A stretch of DNA of 43,563 nt, from positions 1-43,563 of the forward strand of contig JACPFR010000049.1 in assembly GCA_016182905.1 (NCBI GenBank), read 5' to 3'. This DNA is from Elusimicrobiota bacterium (GTDB lineage: Bacteria; Elusimicrobiota; Elusimicrobia; UBA1565; UBA9628). The notes under the pieces are model-generated. The model ran no database searches, was not told the DNA's origin, and saw only the letters and a program-made list of their open reading frames with translations. Position numbers and translations under genes: made by a program. This document shows, in pieces, positions 17,726 to 25,654 of the stretch (its first letter is position 1; the number at the start of each line of letters is the position of its first letter).

Positions 17726-19167
17726 TAGCGAAAGAAGAACTGCTCGCGAGATTCACCGCGTATTCCCCCCACGTGGACCCGACCGCGCTCGAGCTCGCCT
17801 GGGACTTCGCGGAGAAGGTGCACTCCCACCAGGCCCGCGCCTCCGGCGAGCACTACCTGACGCACTGCGTCGCCGTCGCCGAGTCGCTGATCGAGTGGCG
17901 CATGGACCTGCCCTCCGTCTGCGCGGGGCTGCTGCACGACACGATCGAGGACACCGCGACGACGGAGATGCAGCTGCGCGCCGAGTTCGGCGAGGAGATC
18001 GCGATGCTCGTCATGGGCGTCACCAAGCTCGACGCCCTCAAGTTCGAGTCGCGCGACGAGGCGCAGGCCGAGAACTGGCGCAAGATGCTGCTCGCCACCG
18101 CGCAGGACATCCGCGTCATCGTGGTCAAGCTCGCCGACCGCCTGCACAACATGAAGACGCTGAACTTCCTCAAGCGCGAGAAGCAGGAGCGCATCGCCGC
18201 CGAGACGATGGCCCTCTACGCCCCGCTCGCCCACCGCCTGGGCATGTTCAAGCTCAAGGGCGAGCTCGAGGACCTCGCCTTCCGGTACCTCTACCCCGAG
18301 GAGCACCTCGAGCTCTCGCAGAAGGTCGCCGCCCTCGTCGCCGGCAGCGAGAAGAACCTCACAGAGACCCGCGCCGCCATCGAGAAGGTGCTCGCCGGCA
18401 CGAACATCCCCTGCCGCATCCTCGCCCGCAGCAAGACGCTGTGGTCGATCTACGGCAAGATGGGCCGGCAGCAGAAGCCGTTCGAGGAGATCCAGGACGC
18501 CCTCGGCGTGCGCCTGATCACCGACACCGTCGCCAACTGCTACGCGCTGCTCGGCATCATCCACACGAACTTCAAGCCCGTGGCGGGCTCCTTCACCGAC
18601 TACATCTCGACGCCGAAGCTGAACCTGTACCGGTCGCTGCACACGACGATCGTCAGCCCGACCGGGGAGCTCGTCGAGATCCAGATCCGCACCGAGGAGA
18701 TGCATCGCTCCTCCGAGTACGGCATCGCCGCGCACTGGCGCTACAAGACCGGCGAGTCGGCGCGCGACGCGCACATGGAGGAGAAGCTCAACTGGCTGCG
18801 GCAGTGGATGGAGTGGCTCCAGGACTTGAACTCCCCCCGCGAGTTCCTCGACTCCCTCAAGACCGACCTCGAGTTCGACCAGGTCTTCGTCTTCACGCCC
18901 GCCGGCGAGGTGAAGGTCCTGCCCGCGGGCGCCACCCCGCTCGACTTCGCTTTCGCCGTGCACACGCAGGTCGGCATGGCCTGCGTCGGGGCCCAGGTCA
19001 ACAACAAGATGGTCAAGCTCGACATGGCGCTCAAATCCGGCGACATCTGCAAGATCATCACCAAGAAGGGCTCGATGCCGAAGAAGGACTGGCTCAACTA
19101 CGTCAAGACCGCCCGCGCCCGCTCCAAGCTCCGCCACTACCTGAGGGAGCAGGGGATCGTCGCATGA
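17722..19167 (+). CDS. Short RelA/SpoT homologue: HD hydrolase, (p)ppGpp synthetase and TGS domains only
   Basis: A 481-residue protein with a GTG start overlapping the exporter stop. The HD hydrolase domain is intact by eye ('HYLTHCVAVAE', 'GLLHDTIEDT' near residue 72, 'VVKLADRLHNMKTL'). The synthetase domain shows 'SKTLWSIYGKM', 'EIQDALGVRLI', 'YRSLHTTIVSPTGELVEIQIRTEEMH' and 'GIAAHW'. The TGS domain ('VFVFTPAGEVKVLPAGATPLDFAFAVHT') starts near 386. The protein ends soon after it, without the helical, zinc-finger/conserved-cysteine and ACT domains of full-length RSH proteins (~700+ residues). The stop is a normal TGA used in an ATGA overlap, so this is a short form, not an obvious frameshift. 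Confidence 0.88.
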   Translation: MIAKEELLARFTAYSPHVDPTALELAWDFAEKVHSHQARASGEHYLTHCVAVAESLIEWRMDLPSVCAGLLHDTIEDTATTEMQLRAEFGEEIAMLVMGVTKLDALKFESRDEAQAENWRKMLLATAQDIRVIVVKLADRLHNMKTLNFLKREKQERIAAETMALYAPLAHRLGMFKLKGELEDLAFRYLYPEEHLELSQKVAALVAGSEKNLTETRAAIEKVLAGTNIPCRILARSKTLWSIYGKMGRQQKPFEEIQDALGVRLITDTVANCYALLGIIHTNFKPVAGSFTDYISTPKLNLYRSLHTTIVSPTGELVEIQIRTEEMHRSSEYGIAAHWRYKTGESARDAHMEEKLNWLRQWMEWLQDLNSPREFLDSLKTDLEFDQVFVFTPAGEVKVLPAGATPLDFAFAVHTQVGMACVGAQVNNKMVKLDMALKSGDICKIITKKGSMPKKDWLNYVKTARARSKLRHYLREQGIVA

Positions 19168-19631
19168 TGAAACGCGCTCTTCTCGCCGGGCTCATCCTGG
19201 CCGCCGCGGGCTGCTCCCGTCAGGCGGCCCAGAACTACCGCCGCTGCCTGAAGCTGCGCGTCGGCATGACGCGCGAGCAGGTGTTCGCCGCGATGGGACA
19301 GCCCGAGGAGACCTTCCCCTACGTCGAAGGCAAGTCCCTGCCGCACCTGAAGGGCCGCACCGCCTACGAATGGAGCACGCCGGCCTCGATGCCCGCGCCG
19401 AACCGCGTCTCCTTCGAGGACGCTACCGGCAAGGCCGAGAGCATCCGCTGCGGCGACGCCGTCATCACCGCCGCCGTGTTCATCGAGCCGCCCGCTCCCC
19501 CGGAGCCCGCGGTCTCGACGAGCGTGATCTACGGCGTGGACCCGTCCGCCGCCCCGGCCGCGCCGAAGCGCGCCCCGCGCGAGGGCGGCTCGTCGGGCGG
19601 ACGCGCCTCCGGGAAGCCGCTGACCGAATGA
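19164..19631 (+). CDS. BamE/SmpA-like lipoprotein
   Basis: A 155-residue predicted lipoprotein. The signal ends in LAAAGC, with the lipidated Cys near residue 17. The core 'LRVGMTREQVFAAMGQPEETFPYVEG' matches the SmpA/OmlA (BamE) pattern of 'G-M-T-x-x-x-V-x-x-x-x-G-x-P'. A Pro/Ala/Gly/Ser-rich tail follows from about residue 110. A BamE-like part at the end of an operon opened by bamA is suggestive of an outer-membrane assembly role, but the same fold is used by other lipoproteins. It overlaps both neighbours by ATGA. Confidence 0.65.
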   Translation: MMKRALLAGLILAAAGCSRQAAQNYRRCLKLRVGMTREQVFAAMGQPEETFPYVEGKSLPHLKGRTAYEWSTPASMPAPNRVSFEDATGKAESIRCGDAVITAAVFIEPPAPPEPAVSTSVIYGVDPSAAPAAPKRAPREGGSSGGRASGKPLTE

Positions 19632-20134
19632 GGACCGCCGCGCTCGTCGTCCTGGCCGCCGCCCTCGCCGCCTGCGGGAAGACCCCGGAGCCGCCCAAGG
19701 CGCCGACGCCCGCGGCCGTGGGCGCGGAGCTGGCGACGTTCCCCCAGCTCCTGGTCCCGATCTCGACTTCGACCTGGGCGAGCATGCAGGCGGCCGCCGC
19801 CCGCAACGATCCGGACCACGCCAACGCGAACCAGTACCCGCGGCCTTATGCCCACCACGCGGTGCGGATCGACGGCAGGGACGTCCCCGTCATCACGGCC
19901 TACACGGGCGTCTGGCTGGCGCCGGCCCCGGTCCCCCTCCAGCCGATGTCGGTCCAGCAGTACCTGCGCGCCTTCGGCGCGGACGCGGACACGGACCTGG
20001 CGAGCGTGATCGCCCCGAAAGGAACGATCTTTTTCACGCGCGAGCAGCTGCCGGACGTCATCGCCGCGGCCCGGGCCGCGGGCGCCACCTCCGAGGACCT
20101 GCCTTACGGCATCGTCCACGGCGTCGCCCGCTAG
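19628..20134 (+). CDS. Predicted lipoprotein of unknown function
   Basis: A 168-residue protein with a lipoprotein signal (MRTAALVVLAAALAACG, Cys near residue 16) and a short Pro-rich spacer. The rest is a small globular domain with 'PYAHHAVRIDGRDVPVITAYTGVWLAP' and 'GTIFFTREQLPDVIAAARAAG'. It is not recognised as a known family. It is the last gene of the long envelope operon, starting in an ATGA overlap. A convergent minus-strand gene ends 13 bases downstream, and no clear terminator was seen between them. Confidence 0.7.
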   Translation: MRTAALVVLAAALAACGKTPEPPKAPTPAAVGAELATFPQLLVPISTSTWASMQAAAARNDPDHANANQYPRPYAHHAVRIDGRDVPVITAYTGVWLAPAPVPLQPMSVQQYLRAFGADADTDLASVIAPKGTIFFTREQLPDVIAAARAAGATSEDLPYGIVHGVAR

Positions 20135-20147
20135 CGTCCGGAGGCGC

Positions 20148-20639
20148 CTACCATTCGTCCCCGTCGCCGGTCATGCGGGACAGACGGGTCTCGACCGCCT
20201 TCTCGCGCGAGGATTTCTTCTTCGCGATCTTCGCCTTCAGTTCGGCGACGTGCTTCTCCATCCTGGCGAGCATGGACGTCTCCAGGGAGAGCTTCGCGTC
20301 GAACAGCTCGCCGAGCGTCTTGCGCAGCTCGGTCTTCGCGACCGCTTTTTCCGCGTCCGTCCCGTCCCGCCAGTCTATCGAGAGCTCGCGCGCCTTGTTC
20401 TCGAGATCGCGCATCTTGTCGAGCTTCGCCTTCATCTCGGGGTCGCGCTCATGCCTTTCGCGCGGCCCGCCCTCATGCCTCTCGCGCGGGGCGCCTTCGC
20501 GCTCGTCATGATGCGCGCGCTTGCGGACCTCGATCGTCTGCTCGTCGCGGTCGCCATCGTCCTCCGCGCGGATCGCGGGCGAAAGCGCCGCCCAAACGAC
20601 GGCCAGAGCGGCCGCCAACGCCAATCGGGAAAGTTTCAT
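20148..20639 (-). CDS. Small exported charged coiled-coil protein
   Basis: A 163-residue protein starting MKLSRLALAAALAVVWAALS, with a signal peptide likely cut after AIRA. The ATG at 20639 is chosen because an AGGAGG site lies 9 bases upstream and a good promoter precedes it; an upstream in-frame start at 20696 would overlap that promoter. The mature part has an Arg/Glu/His-rich tract with two related 'PRERHE' repeats, then about 100 residues of highly charged helix (Lys/Glu/Ala/Leu) likely to form a coiled coil. The function is unknown; it could be a periplasmic structural or metal/stress-binding protein. Confidence 0.75.
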   Translation of the reverse strand: MKLSRLALAAALAVVWAALSPAIRAEDDGDRDEQTIEVRKRAHHDEREGAPRERHEGGPRERHERDPEMKAKLDKMRDLENKARELSIDWRDGTDAEKAVAKTELRKTLGELFDAKLSLETSMLARMEKHVAELKAKIAKKKSSREKAVETRLSRMTGDGDEW

Positions 20640-20667
20640 GCCGGGATGCCTCCTGATAAGACGTCTA

Positions 20668-20696
20668 AGAGTACCCCCGAAACGACCGGGCGTCAA
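20668..20696 (-). promoter_or_regulatory. Sigma-70-type promoter
   Basis: Reading the minus strand: TTGACG (20696-20691), a 17-base spacer, then TACTCT (20673-20668). The transcript would start near 20661, with a leader of about 22 nt that includes AGGAGG. Confidence 0.65.
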
Positions 20697-20713
20697 TGGC
20701 CGTTACGTCACAA

Positions 20714-22249
20714 TCAGCGGGGAGCGGCGAGGCCGTGGCGCGCCTTTTCGGCCGCGACGGCGGCGGCCGGGGCCTCGCCCCGGGCCAGGGCGTCGGAGAG
20801 GGCCTCTTCGTCCCCCGGGCGGAGCCAACGGTACTCGTTGGCCGCCAGCCACGCGGCCGGAGCCTTCGCCCGGTCGACGAAGAGGAGGGCCTGGGCGTCC
20901 CACCAGACCAGCGCCCAGCGCTCGCGCGGCAGCAAGGTCAGGTACCAGGGCCGCCGCATCTCGCGGCGCGTCCCGTCGGGGTAGAGCCGCACGCCCGTGA
21001 AGCGGTCCGGGAAATTGCGCACGAGCAGGGCCTCGAGCCCCCGGCGCTCGGCGAACTCCGCCATGCGGCCCGGGCCGGTCAGCGCGTCCTGCAGCTCGCC
21101 GAGCTGGCCGTGGAAGAGATAGCGCCCGTCGCCGAACACCTTCCCCCCCGGGCCGAGGCGCCAGCCCAGATAGCCGCCCCATTCGTACATGTTGAACAGG
21201 CGCAGGCCGCCGAGGGCCGCGCGCTCGGAGGCGACGAAGTCGACGGCGCGGCGGGCGACGAACAGGTCCTGATACGGCCGGCCCCACTCGACGACGCGCA
21301 GGGACGCCGCGAACAGGACGGAGAGGACGGCGAGGGACGCGGCCGGCGGGAGCGCGGCGGCGATCAGCGGGACGGCGGCGGCGGGATAGTACACGCTGAA
21401 GCGGGAGGAGTACAGCGACGCCGCCCCGAGGGCCAGCGCGGTGCAGGCCAGGACCGGCTCGGTCCGCCGCGCGCGCCACGCCGCCCAGGCCCCGGCGGCG
21501 ACCGTCGCGCCGAAGGGCCAATGGAACCGGTAGCGCAGCGAGAACGGGCCCCACTCGGCCACGCCGGCGCGCACGGGATCGAGGAGGTGCGTCGCGAACA
21601 CCGCGAGCAGGGACAGGCCGTACGGGTTGAGCAGCACGCCGAGCGCGGCGCCGCACGCCTCCGCGCCGAGGCCGGCCGGGCGCTCCTTGCGGAACAGGCG
21701 CCGGGCCAGCGCCCACGCCGGATACAGCGCGAGGCCGAGGGCGAAGCCCGCGTGCAGGTTCGCCCAGAGCGCGAACGCGGCGAACCCGGCGAGGAAGGAC
21801 GCCTTGCCCGAGGCGAGACGCCGCAGCTGCCAGGCGAAGAGGCCGGCGGAGATCAGGTCGGCGCGCAGGTCGGCCTTGGGAAGGATCGCTGCGGCCCAGA
21901 CCGCCGCGCCCAACGCGCGCTCGAGAGCCGAGGCCTTACGGTCGCGCAGCAGCCCGTCGACGGGCAGGAACGCGAGGACGAGGAGCAGCGCCTTCGCCGT
22001 CCACAGGCCCCAGTCGCCGAGGAGGCCGAAGGGATAGAGCAGGAGCTGGAAGCCCCACTCGAAGTCGATCCAGGGCGCGCCCTCGCGCGTGAAGCTGAAG
22101 GGATCCGCGACGGGCGCCGCGCCGTTCGCCCAGATCCAGCGTCCCGCGGACAGGTGCCACCAGACGTCGGGGCTCAGCACAGGGAGGCATAAAACAATCA
22201 GGGCCAGGGCGTAGGCCCAGGCCCTGATCGAGGACCCTTCCTTGTGCAT
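20714..22249 (-). CDS. Multi-pass membrane protein, GT-C glycosyltransferase-like
   Basis: About 511 residues from the ATG at 22249; a longer frame to 22315 overlaps rpmB and adds non-hydrophobic residues, so it is rejected. The N-terminal loop 'LSPDVWWHLSAGRWIWANG' followed by 'PFSFTREGAPWIDFEWGFQ' matches the acidic first periplasmic loop common in GT-C-type integral membrane proteins. About ten hydrophobic segments follow. The C-terminal soluble domain has 'LFNMYEWGGYLGWRLGPGGKVFGDGRY', also typical of this uncharacterised group. A role in transferring a polyprenyl-linked sugar in the envelope is plausible. It starts 17 bases after rpmB and is probably co-transcribed with it. Confidence 0.75.
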   Translation of the reverse strand: MHKEGSSIRAWAYALALIVLCLPVLSPDVWWHLSAGRWIWANGAAPVADPFSFTREGAPWIDFEWGFQLLLYPFGLLGDWGLWTAKALLLVLAFLPVDGLLRDRKASALERALGAAVWAAAILPKADLRADLISAGLFAWQLRRLASGKASFLAGFAAFALWANLHAGFALGLALYPAWALARRLFRKERPAGLGAEACGAALGVLLNPYGLSLLAVFATHLLDPVRAGVAEWGPFSLRYRFHWPFGATVAAGAWAAWRARRTEPVLACTALALGAASLYSSRFSVYYPAAAVPLIAAALPPAASLAVLSVLFAASLRVVEWGRPYQDLFVARRAVDFVASERAALGGLRLFNMYEWGGYLGWRLGPGGKVFGDGRYLFHGQLGELQDALTGPGRMAEFAERRGLEALLVRNFPDRFTGVRLYPDGTRREMRRPWYLTLLPRERWALVWWDAQALLFVDRAKAPAAWLAANEYRWLRPGDEEALSDALARGEAPAAAVAAEKARHGLAAPR

Positions 22250-22266
22250 GCGAACGAGGAAGGGTA

Positions 22267-22467
22267 TTATCGAGTCGGGCGAACCGCGCGGCCCGACTTG
22301 ATGCAGTCCGTGCACACGTAAACCGTCTGCGTCTTGCCCTCGATCGCGACCTTCTGCCTCTGAAGGTTCGGGCGGAAGATGCGGCGGGTGGCCTTATGCG
22401 AATGGCTGTAGCTGTTGCCGGACTTGGGACCTTTTCCGCAACCGGGAATCTGACATTTGAATGACAT
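22267..22467 (-). CDS. rpmB: 50S ribosomal protein L28
   Basis: A 66-residue L28 of the zinc-binding (C+) type. Two cysteine pairs are visible, 'CQIPGCG' near the start and 'CTDC' near residue 52. 'SYSHSHKATRRIFRPNLQRQKV' is the conserved RNA-binding core. It is divergent from recG with 40 bases between the starts. The stop is TAA in a region that on the minus strand also looks like a -10 (GATAAT) for the downstream membrane-protein gene. Confidence 0.96.
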   Translation of the reverse strand: MSFKCQIPGCGKGPKSGNSYSHSHKATRRIFRPNLQRQKVAIEGKTQTVYVCTDCIKSGRAVRPTR

Positions 22468-22476
22468 TGTGCAAGG

Positions 22477-22506
22477 ATACTAGCAAACCTCGACGGGCCC
22501 TCGCAA
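22477..22506 (-). promoter_or_regulatory. Probable rpmB promoter
   Basis: On the minus strand, TTGCGA (22506-22501), an 18-base spacer and TGC-TAGTAT (hexamer 22482-22477) precede the ATG by 9 bases. It fits a sigma-70 promoter with an extended -10 and a very short leader, and lies in the 40-base gap shared with recG. Confidence 0.45.
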
Positions 22507-22507
22507 G

Positions 22508-24598
22508 GTGAGCGATCAGGGTCTCGGCGCGCCCATCCAGTACCTGAAGGGGGTCGGCCCCCGTCGGGCGGTGCTCTTCGAGCACCTGGGCGTCAGGACC
22601 CTGGGCGACCTGCTCACCCATTATCCCCGCCTCTGGCAGGACCGGCACGAGACGCAGGACCTGAAGGCGCCCCAAGGCGGCCTCATCGTGCTCCGCGGCC
22701 GCGTCCTGCGCGCCTCCAGGCACGGCGCCGGCCCGACCTTGGGCATCTACCGGGCGACCTTGGCCACCGCGCACGGCAAGGTCGAGTGCCTGTGGTTCAA
22801 GCACCTCTCGCGCAGCTATGACGCCTTCGCGTCGCTGAAGGCCGAGGCGTCCGAAGGCGCCGACCTCTGGGTCATCGGCCGCGCCGAGCCGGACCTCACC
22901 GGTGTGCGCGAGATCCGCGTCGACGAGCACTACCCGCTGTCCGACGAGCGCTGGCGGATGCACGCGGGCCGCATCACGCCGATCTACGCGTTGACCGAGG
23001 GCCTGACGCAGCGCTTCGTGCGCGAGGCCGCGCACAAGGCCCTCGAGCTCTCCGCCGACTCCGCGCGCGACGTCGTGCCCGCGGAGCTGACGGCCAAGCG
23101 CCAGCTGCTCGCCGCCTCGCAGGCCCTGCGCGGCATCCACTTCCCGCGCTCGGAGGCCGAGCTCGAGGCCGCGCGCGCGCGCCTCGCCTACGAGGAGCTC
23201 CTGCTGCTCGAGCTGGCCTGGATCCTCAAGCGCCGCCAGACGCGCGGCCTGCTCAAGCGGTTCTCCTACGAGGTCAAGCGGACCTTGCTGACGCCCTTCC
23301 GCGAGAAGGCGGGCTTCGAGTTCACGCGCGCCCAGAAGCGGGTCATCAACGAGATCTTCGATGACATGCGCAAGCCCTATCCGATGACGCGCCTGCTGCA
23401 GGGCGACGTCGGCTCGGGCAAGACGGTCGTCGCGCTGTCCGCCCTCCTTCTGGCCGTGGAGAACGGGGGCCAGGGCGCGCTGATGGCTCCCACGGAGATC
23501 CTCGCCGACCAGCACCGCGCCACCCTCGACCGGTTTTTGAAAGGCCTTCCGGTGAAAGTCGCGTCCTTGACCTCGCGGGTTCCCAAAAAAGAGCGCGAGA
23601 AGATATTGAAGGCGGTACAGGCGGGGGAGATCGACATACTCGTCGGCACCCACGCCCTGCTCGAGAGCGGCATCCAGTTCCCGAAGCTGCGCCTGGCCGT
23701 CATCGACGAGCAGCATCGTTTCGGAGTGCGCCAGCGCACGACCTTGCGCCAAAAAGGGAACCTGATCGATCTTCTCGTCATGACCGCGACGCCGATCCCG
23801 CGCACCTTGGCGCTGTCGCTCTACGGCGACCTCGAGGCCTCGACGATCGACGAGATGCCGCCGGGGCGCACCCCGATCAAGACCTTCTTCTCGCCGGAAG
23901 ACGAGGCCTTCGAGGCCGTCCGCCGCGAGATCAAGGCGGGACGCCAGGCCTACGTGGTCTACCCGATCATCGAAGAGTCGGCGAACCAGGACCTGCAGTC
24001 GGCGAAGGCGGAATACGAACGGATCAAAACGACGATTTTTCCGGCGACGGAAGTGGGACTCATCCACGGCGCCTTATCGGGAAAGGCGAAAAGCGCGGTT
24101 ATGAAGGATTTCTCCGCGGGAAAGACGAAGATACTCGTCGCGACCCAGGTCATCGAGGTCGGCATCGACGTGCCCAACGCGACGGTCATGGTCATCCAGA
24201 ACGCCGACCGCTTCGGCCTGGCGAGCCTGCACCAGCTGCGCGGCCGCATCGGCCGCGGCGGCGCCGAGTCCTACTGCCACCTCGTCGGCGACCCGCGCAC
24301 CGAGCACGCCCGCGCGCGCCTCGACATCATGACCGCCACCTCCGACGGGTTCAAGATCGGCGAGGAGGACCTCAAGCTGCGCGGGCCGGGCGAGCTGCTC
24401 GGCACCGCGCAGAGCGGCGAGCTCGCCCTCGCGGTCGCCGACCTGTTCAAGGACGCGGCGCTGCTCGCCTTCGCCCGCGCCGACGCCGACGAGGTGCTCC
24501 AGGCCGACCCCCGCCTGCAGGCCGCGGGCCACCGCGCCGTCCGCGAGCGCCTCATCGCCCTGTACCAGAGCCGCTGGAACTGGATCGACCTCGCCTAG
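22508..24598 (+). CDS. recG: ATP-dependent DNA helicase RecG
   Basis: A 696-residue helicase that remodels stalled replication forks and Holliday junctions. The N-terminal wedge/OB domain includes 'PIQYLKGVGPRRAVLFEHLGV' and 'LLTHYPRLWQDR'. Helicase motifs in order: 'LLQGDVGSGKTVVAL' (Walker A, ~296), 'MAPTEILADQH', 'DEQHRFGVRQR' (~399, the RecG form of the DEAH-like box), 'MTATPIPRTLALSLYGDL', 'ATQVIEVGIDVPNATVMVI' and 'QLRGRIGRG'. The C-terminal 'FKIGEEDLKLRGPGELLGT' is also characteristic. The start is a GTG. The length is normal. Confidence 0.97.
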   Translation: MSDQGLGAPIQYLKGVGPRRAVLFEHLGVRTLGDLLTHYPRLWQDRHETQDLKAPQGGLIVLRGRVLRASRHGAGPTLGIYRATLATAHGKVECLWFKHLSRSYDAFASLKAEASEGADLWVIGRAEPDLTGVREIRVDEHYPLSDERWRMHAGRITPIYALTEGLTQRFVREAAHKALELSADSARDVVPAELTAKRQLLAASQALRGIHFPRSEAELEAARARLAYEELLLLELAWILKRRQTRGLLKRFSYEVKRTLLTPFREKAGFEFTRAQKRVINEIFDDMRKPYPMTRLLQGDVGSGKTVVALSALLLAVENGGQGALMAPTEILADQHRATLDRFLKGLPVKVASLTSRVPKKEREKILKAVQAGEIDILVGTHALLESGIQFPKLRLAVIDEQHRFGVRQRTTLRQKGNLIDLLVMTATPIPRTLALSLYGDLEASTIDEMPPGRTPIKTFFSPEDEAFEAVRREIKAGRQAYVVYPIIEESANQDLQSAKAEYERIKTTIFPATEVGLIHGALSGKAKSAVMKDFSAGKTKILVATQVIEVGIDVPNATVMVIQNADRFGLASLHQLRGRIGRGGAESYCHLVGDPRTEHARARLDIMTATSDGFKIGEEDLKLRGPGELLGTAQSGELALAVADLFKDAALLAFARADADEVLQADPRLQAAGHRAVRERLIALYQSRWNWIDLA

Positions 24599-24686
24599 CC
24601 GTCGCGATTCCTTGACGCGCCCTCCATGGCCGCAGGGCTCCGGTTCGGATAACCTGTCCCCGTCGCGCATCCCAGGAGGTCAATCG

Positions 24687-25199
24687 ATGTCCAAGCACGC
24701 CCCCGCAGCCCCGCAGACTCCCAAGCACATCCCCGCCGGCTACAACACTCTCACGACCGCTCTCGTGTTCAAGGACGCGAGGAAGGCGATCGCGTTCTAC
24801 AAGAAGGCGTTCGGCGCGCAGGAAAGGACCGTGCTCGACGGCCCGGACGGGACGGTCCTGCACGCCGAGCTCAAGATCGGCGATTCCGTCTTCATGCTCG
24901 GCGAGGAGAACCCCGCCTGGCCCGAGCACAAGTCCGCCGAATCGGGCGGCAACGCGGGCTGCTTCTCCCTGAACCTCTACGTCCCGAACACGGACGCCGC
25001 GTTCAAACAGGCCGTCGCCGCCGGCGCGACCGCCGTCGAGCCGCCGAAGGACGCGTTCTGGGGCGACCGCTACGGCCGCGTCGTCGACCCGTTCGGCTAC
25101 ACTTGGGGGATCCTCACGCACGTCAAGGACGTCCCTCCCGAGCAGATGCAGAAGGCCGCCCTGGAGTTCGCCGACCGGGCCCTCGCCGGCAAGGATTAG
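24687..25199 (+). CDS. VOC-family (PhnB/glyoxalase-like) protein
   Basis: A 170-residue protein preceded by an AGGAGGT site 6 bases before the ATG. It shows the vicinal-oxygen-chelate fold of the PhnB type: 'TTALVFKDARKAIAFYKKAFGA', 'HAELKIGDSVFMLGEE', 'SLNLYVPNTDAAFKQAVAAGA', 'FWGDRYGRVVDPFGYTWGILTH'. Members include metalloenzymes and antibiotic-binding proteins; the substrate cannot be assigned. Metal-ligand candidates are the His of 'HAEL' and the late glutamate or aspartates. It appears to be a single-gene unit. Confidence 0.88.
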   Translation: MSKHAPAAPQTPKHIPAGYNTLTTALVFKDARKAIAFYKKAFGAQERTVLDGPDGTVLHAELKIGDSVFMLGEENPAWPEHKSAESGGNAGCFSLNLYVPNTDAAFKQAVAAGATAVEPPKDAFWGDRYGRVVDPFGYTWGILTHVKDVPPEQMQKAALEFADRALAGKD

Positions 25200-25226
25200 G
25201 GCGCGTTCACCGCAAGTTGGGTGGAA

Positions 25227-25269
25227 AACCTCCGTCGTTCCTGATACATCCTCAGGGACGACGGAGGTT
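25227..25269 (+). promoter_or_regulatory. Hairpin covering the ribosome-binding site of the next gene
   Basis: Arms 25227-25244 and 25252-25269 pair over 18 positions with one G-U wobble and a 7-base loop. The 3' arm contains GGAGG (25263-25267), the Shine-Dalgarno site 6 bases before the ATG at 25274. Folding in RNA would hide the ribosome-binding site. There is no following T-run, so it does not look like a terminator. Confidence 0.65.
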
Positions 25270-25273
25270 GACC

Positions 25274-25567
25274 ATGAACATACGATCGATGGTCGCGGCG
25301 GGCCTCGCGCTGATCGCCGTCTCCCCCCGGCTGATGCCGGCCGCGGAGGATGCCCTGAAGAAGAGCGCGCGCGCCGAGAAGAAAGCGGAGAAGGAGGCGT
25401 CCCGCCTGGAGCGGAAGTGCGCGCACGAGGAAGAGAAGGACCGCAAGCATCCGCGCCGCGACAACAAGTGGGACGAGCTCTGCGCGCCTCCACCTCCCCC
25501 TCCTCCCCCGGTGGTCGTGGAGCCCGAGCCCGCGCCGCCGCCCCAGCAGCCCGTGCCGCCGATGTAG
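25274..25567 (+). CDS. Small exported protein with charged helix and polyproline tail
   Basis: A 97-residue protein with a probable signal peptide (MNIRSMVAAGLALIAVSPRL...A). A Lys/Glu/Arg-rich helical segment of about 40 residues follows, then two cysteines (residues ~48 and 69) that could form a disulfide. A tail with eight consecutive prolines and 'PEPAPPP' repeats ends the chain. No family was recognised. Its ribosome-binding site lies in a long hairpin, suggesting control at translation. Confidence 0.6.
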   Translation: MNIRSMVAAGLALIAVSPRLMPAAEDALKKSARAEKKAEKEASRLERKCAHEEEKDRKHPRRDNKWDELCAPPPPPPPPVVVEPEPAPPPQQPVPPM

Positions 25568-25604
25568 GCTGAAAGGACCCCTGTTTTAGGGCCGAAAGAC
25601 TCAC

Positions 25605-25654
25605 GCCGCGCGGTCTCGATCCGAGTAGACTCTGCACATGAGAGACCGCGCGGC
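25605..25654 (+). promoter_or_regulatory. Promoter and start codon enclosed by a 13-bp perfect inverted repeat
   Basis: The arms GCCGCGCGGTCTC (25605-25617) and GAGACCGCGCGGC (25642-25654) are perfect complements separated by 24 bases. The spacer contains the -10 hexamer TAGACT (25626-25631) and the ATG (25638-25640), 6 bases apart. The left arm lies over the -35 position and the right arm is coding. It could be an operator for a dimeric regulator. Confidence 0.5.

Noticed and set aside
24599-24686. Promoter TTGACG...GATAAC before the VOC gene
   Set aside because: The boxes are about 24 bases apart, too far for sigma-70, so no promoter was called.
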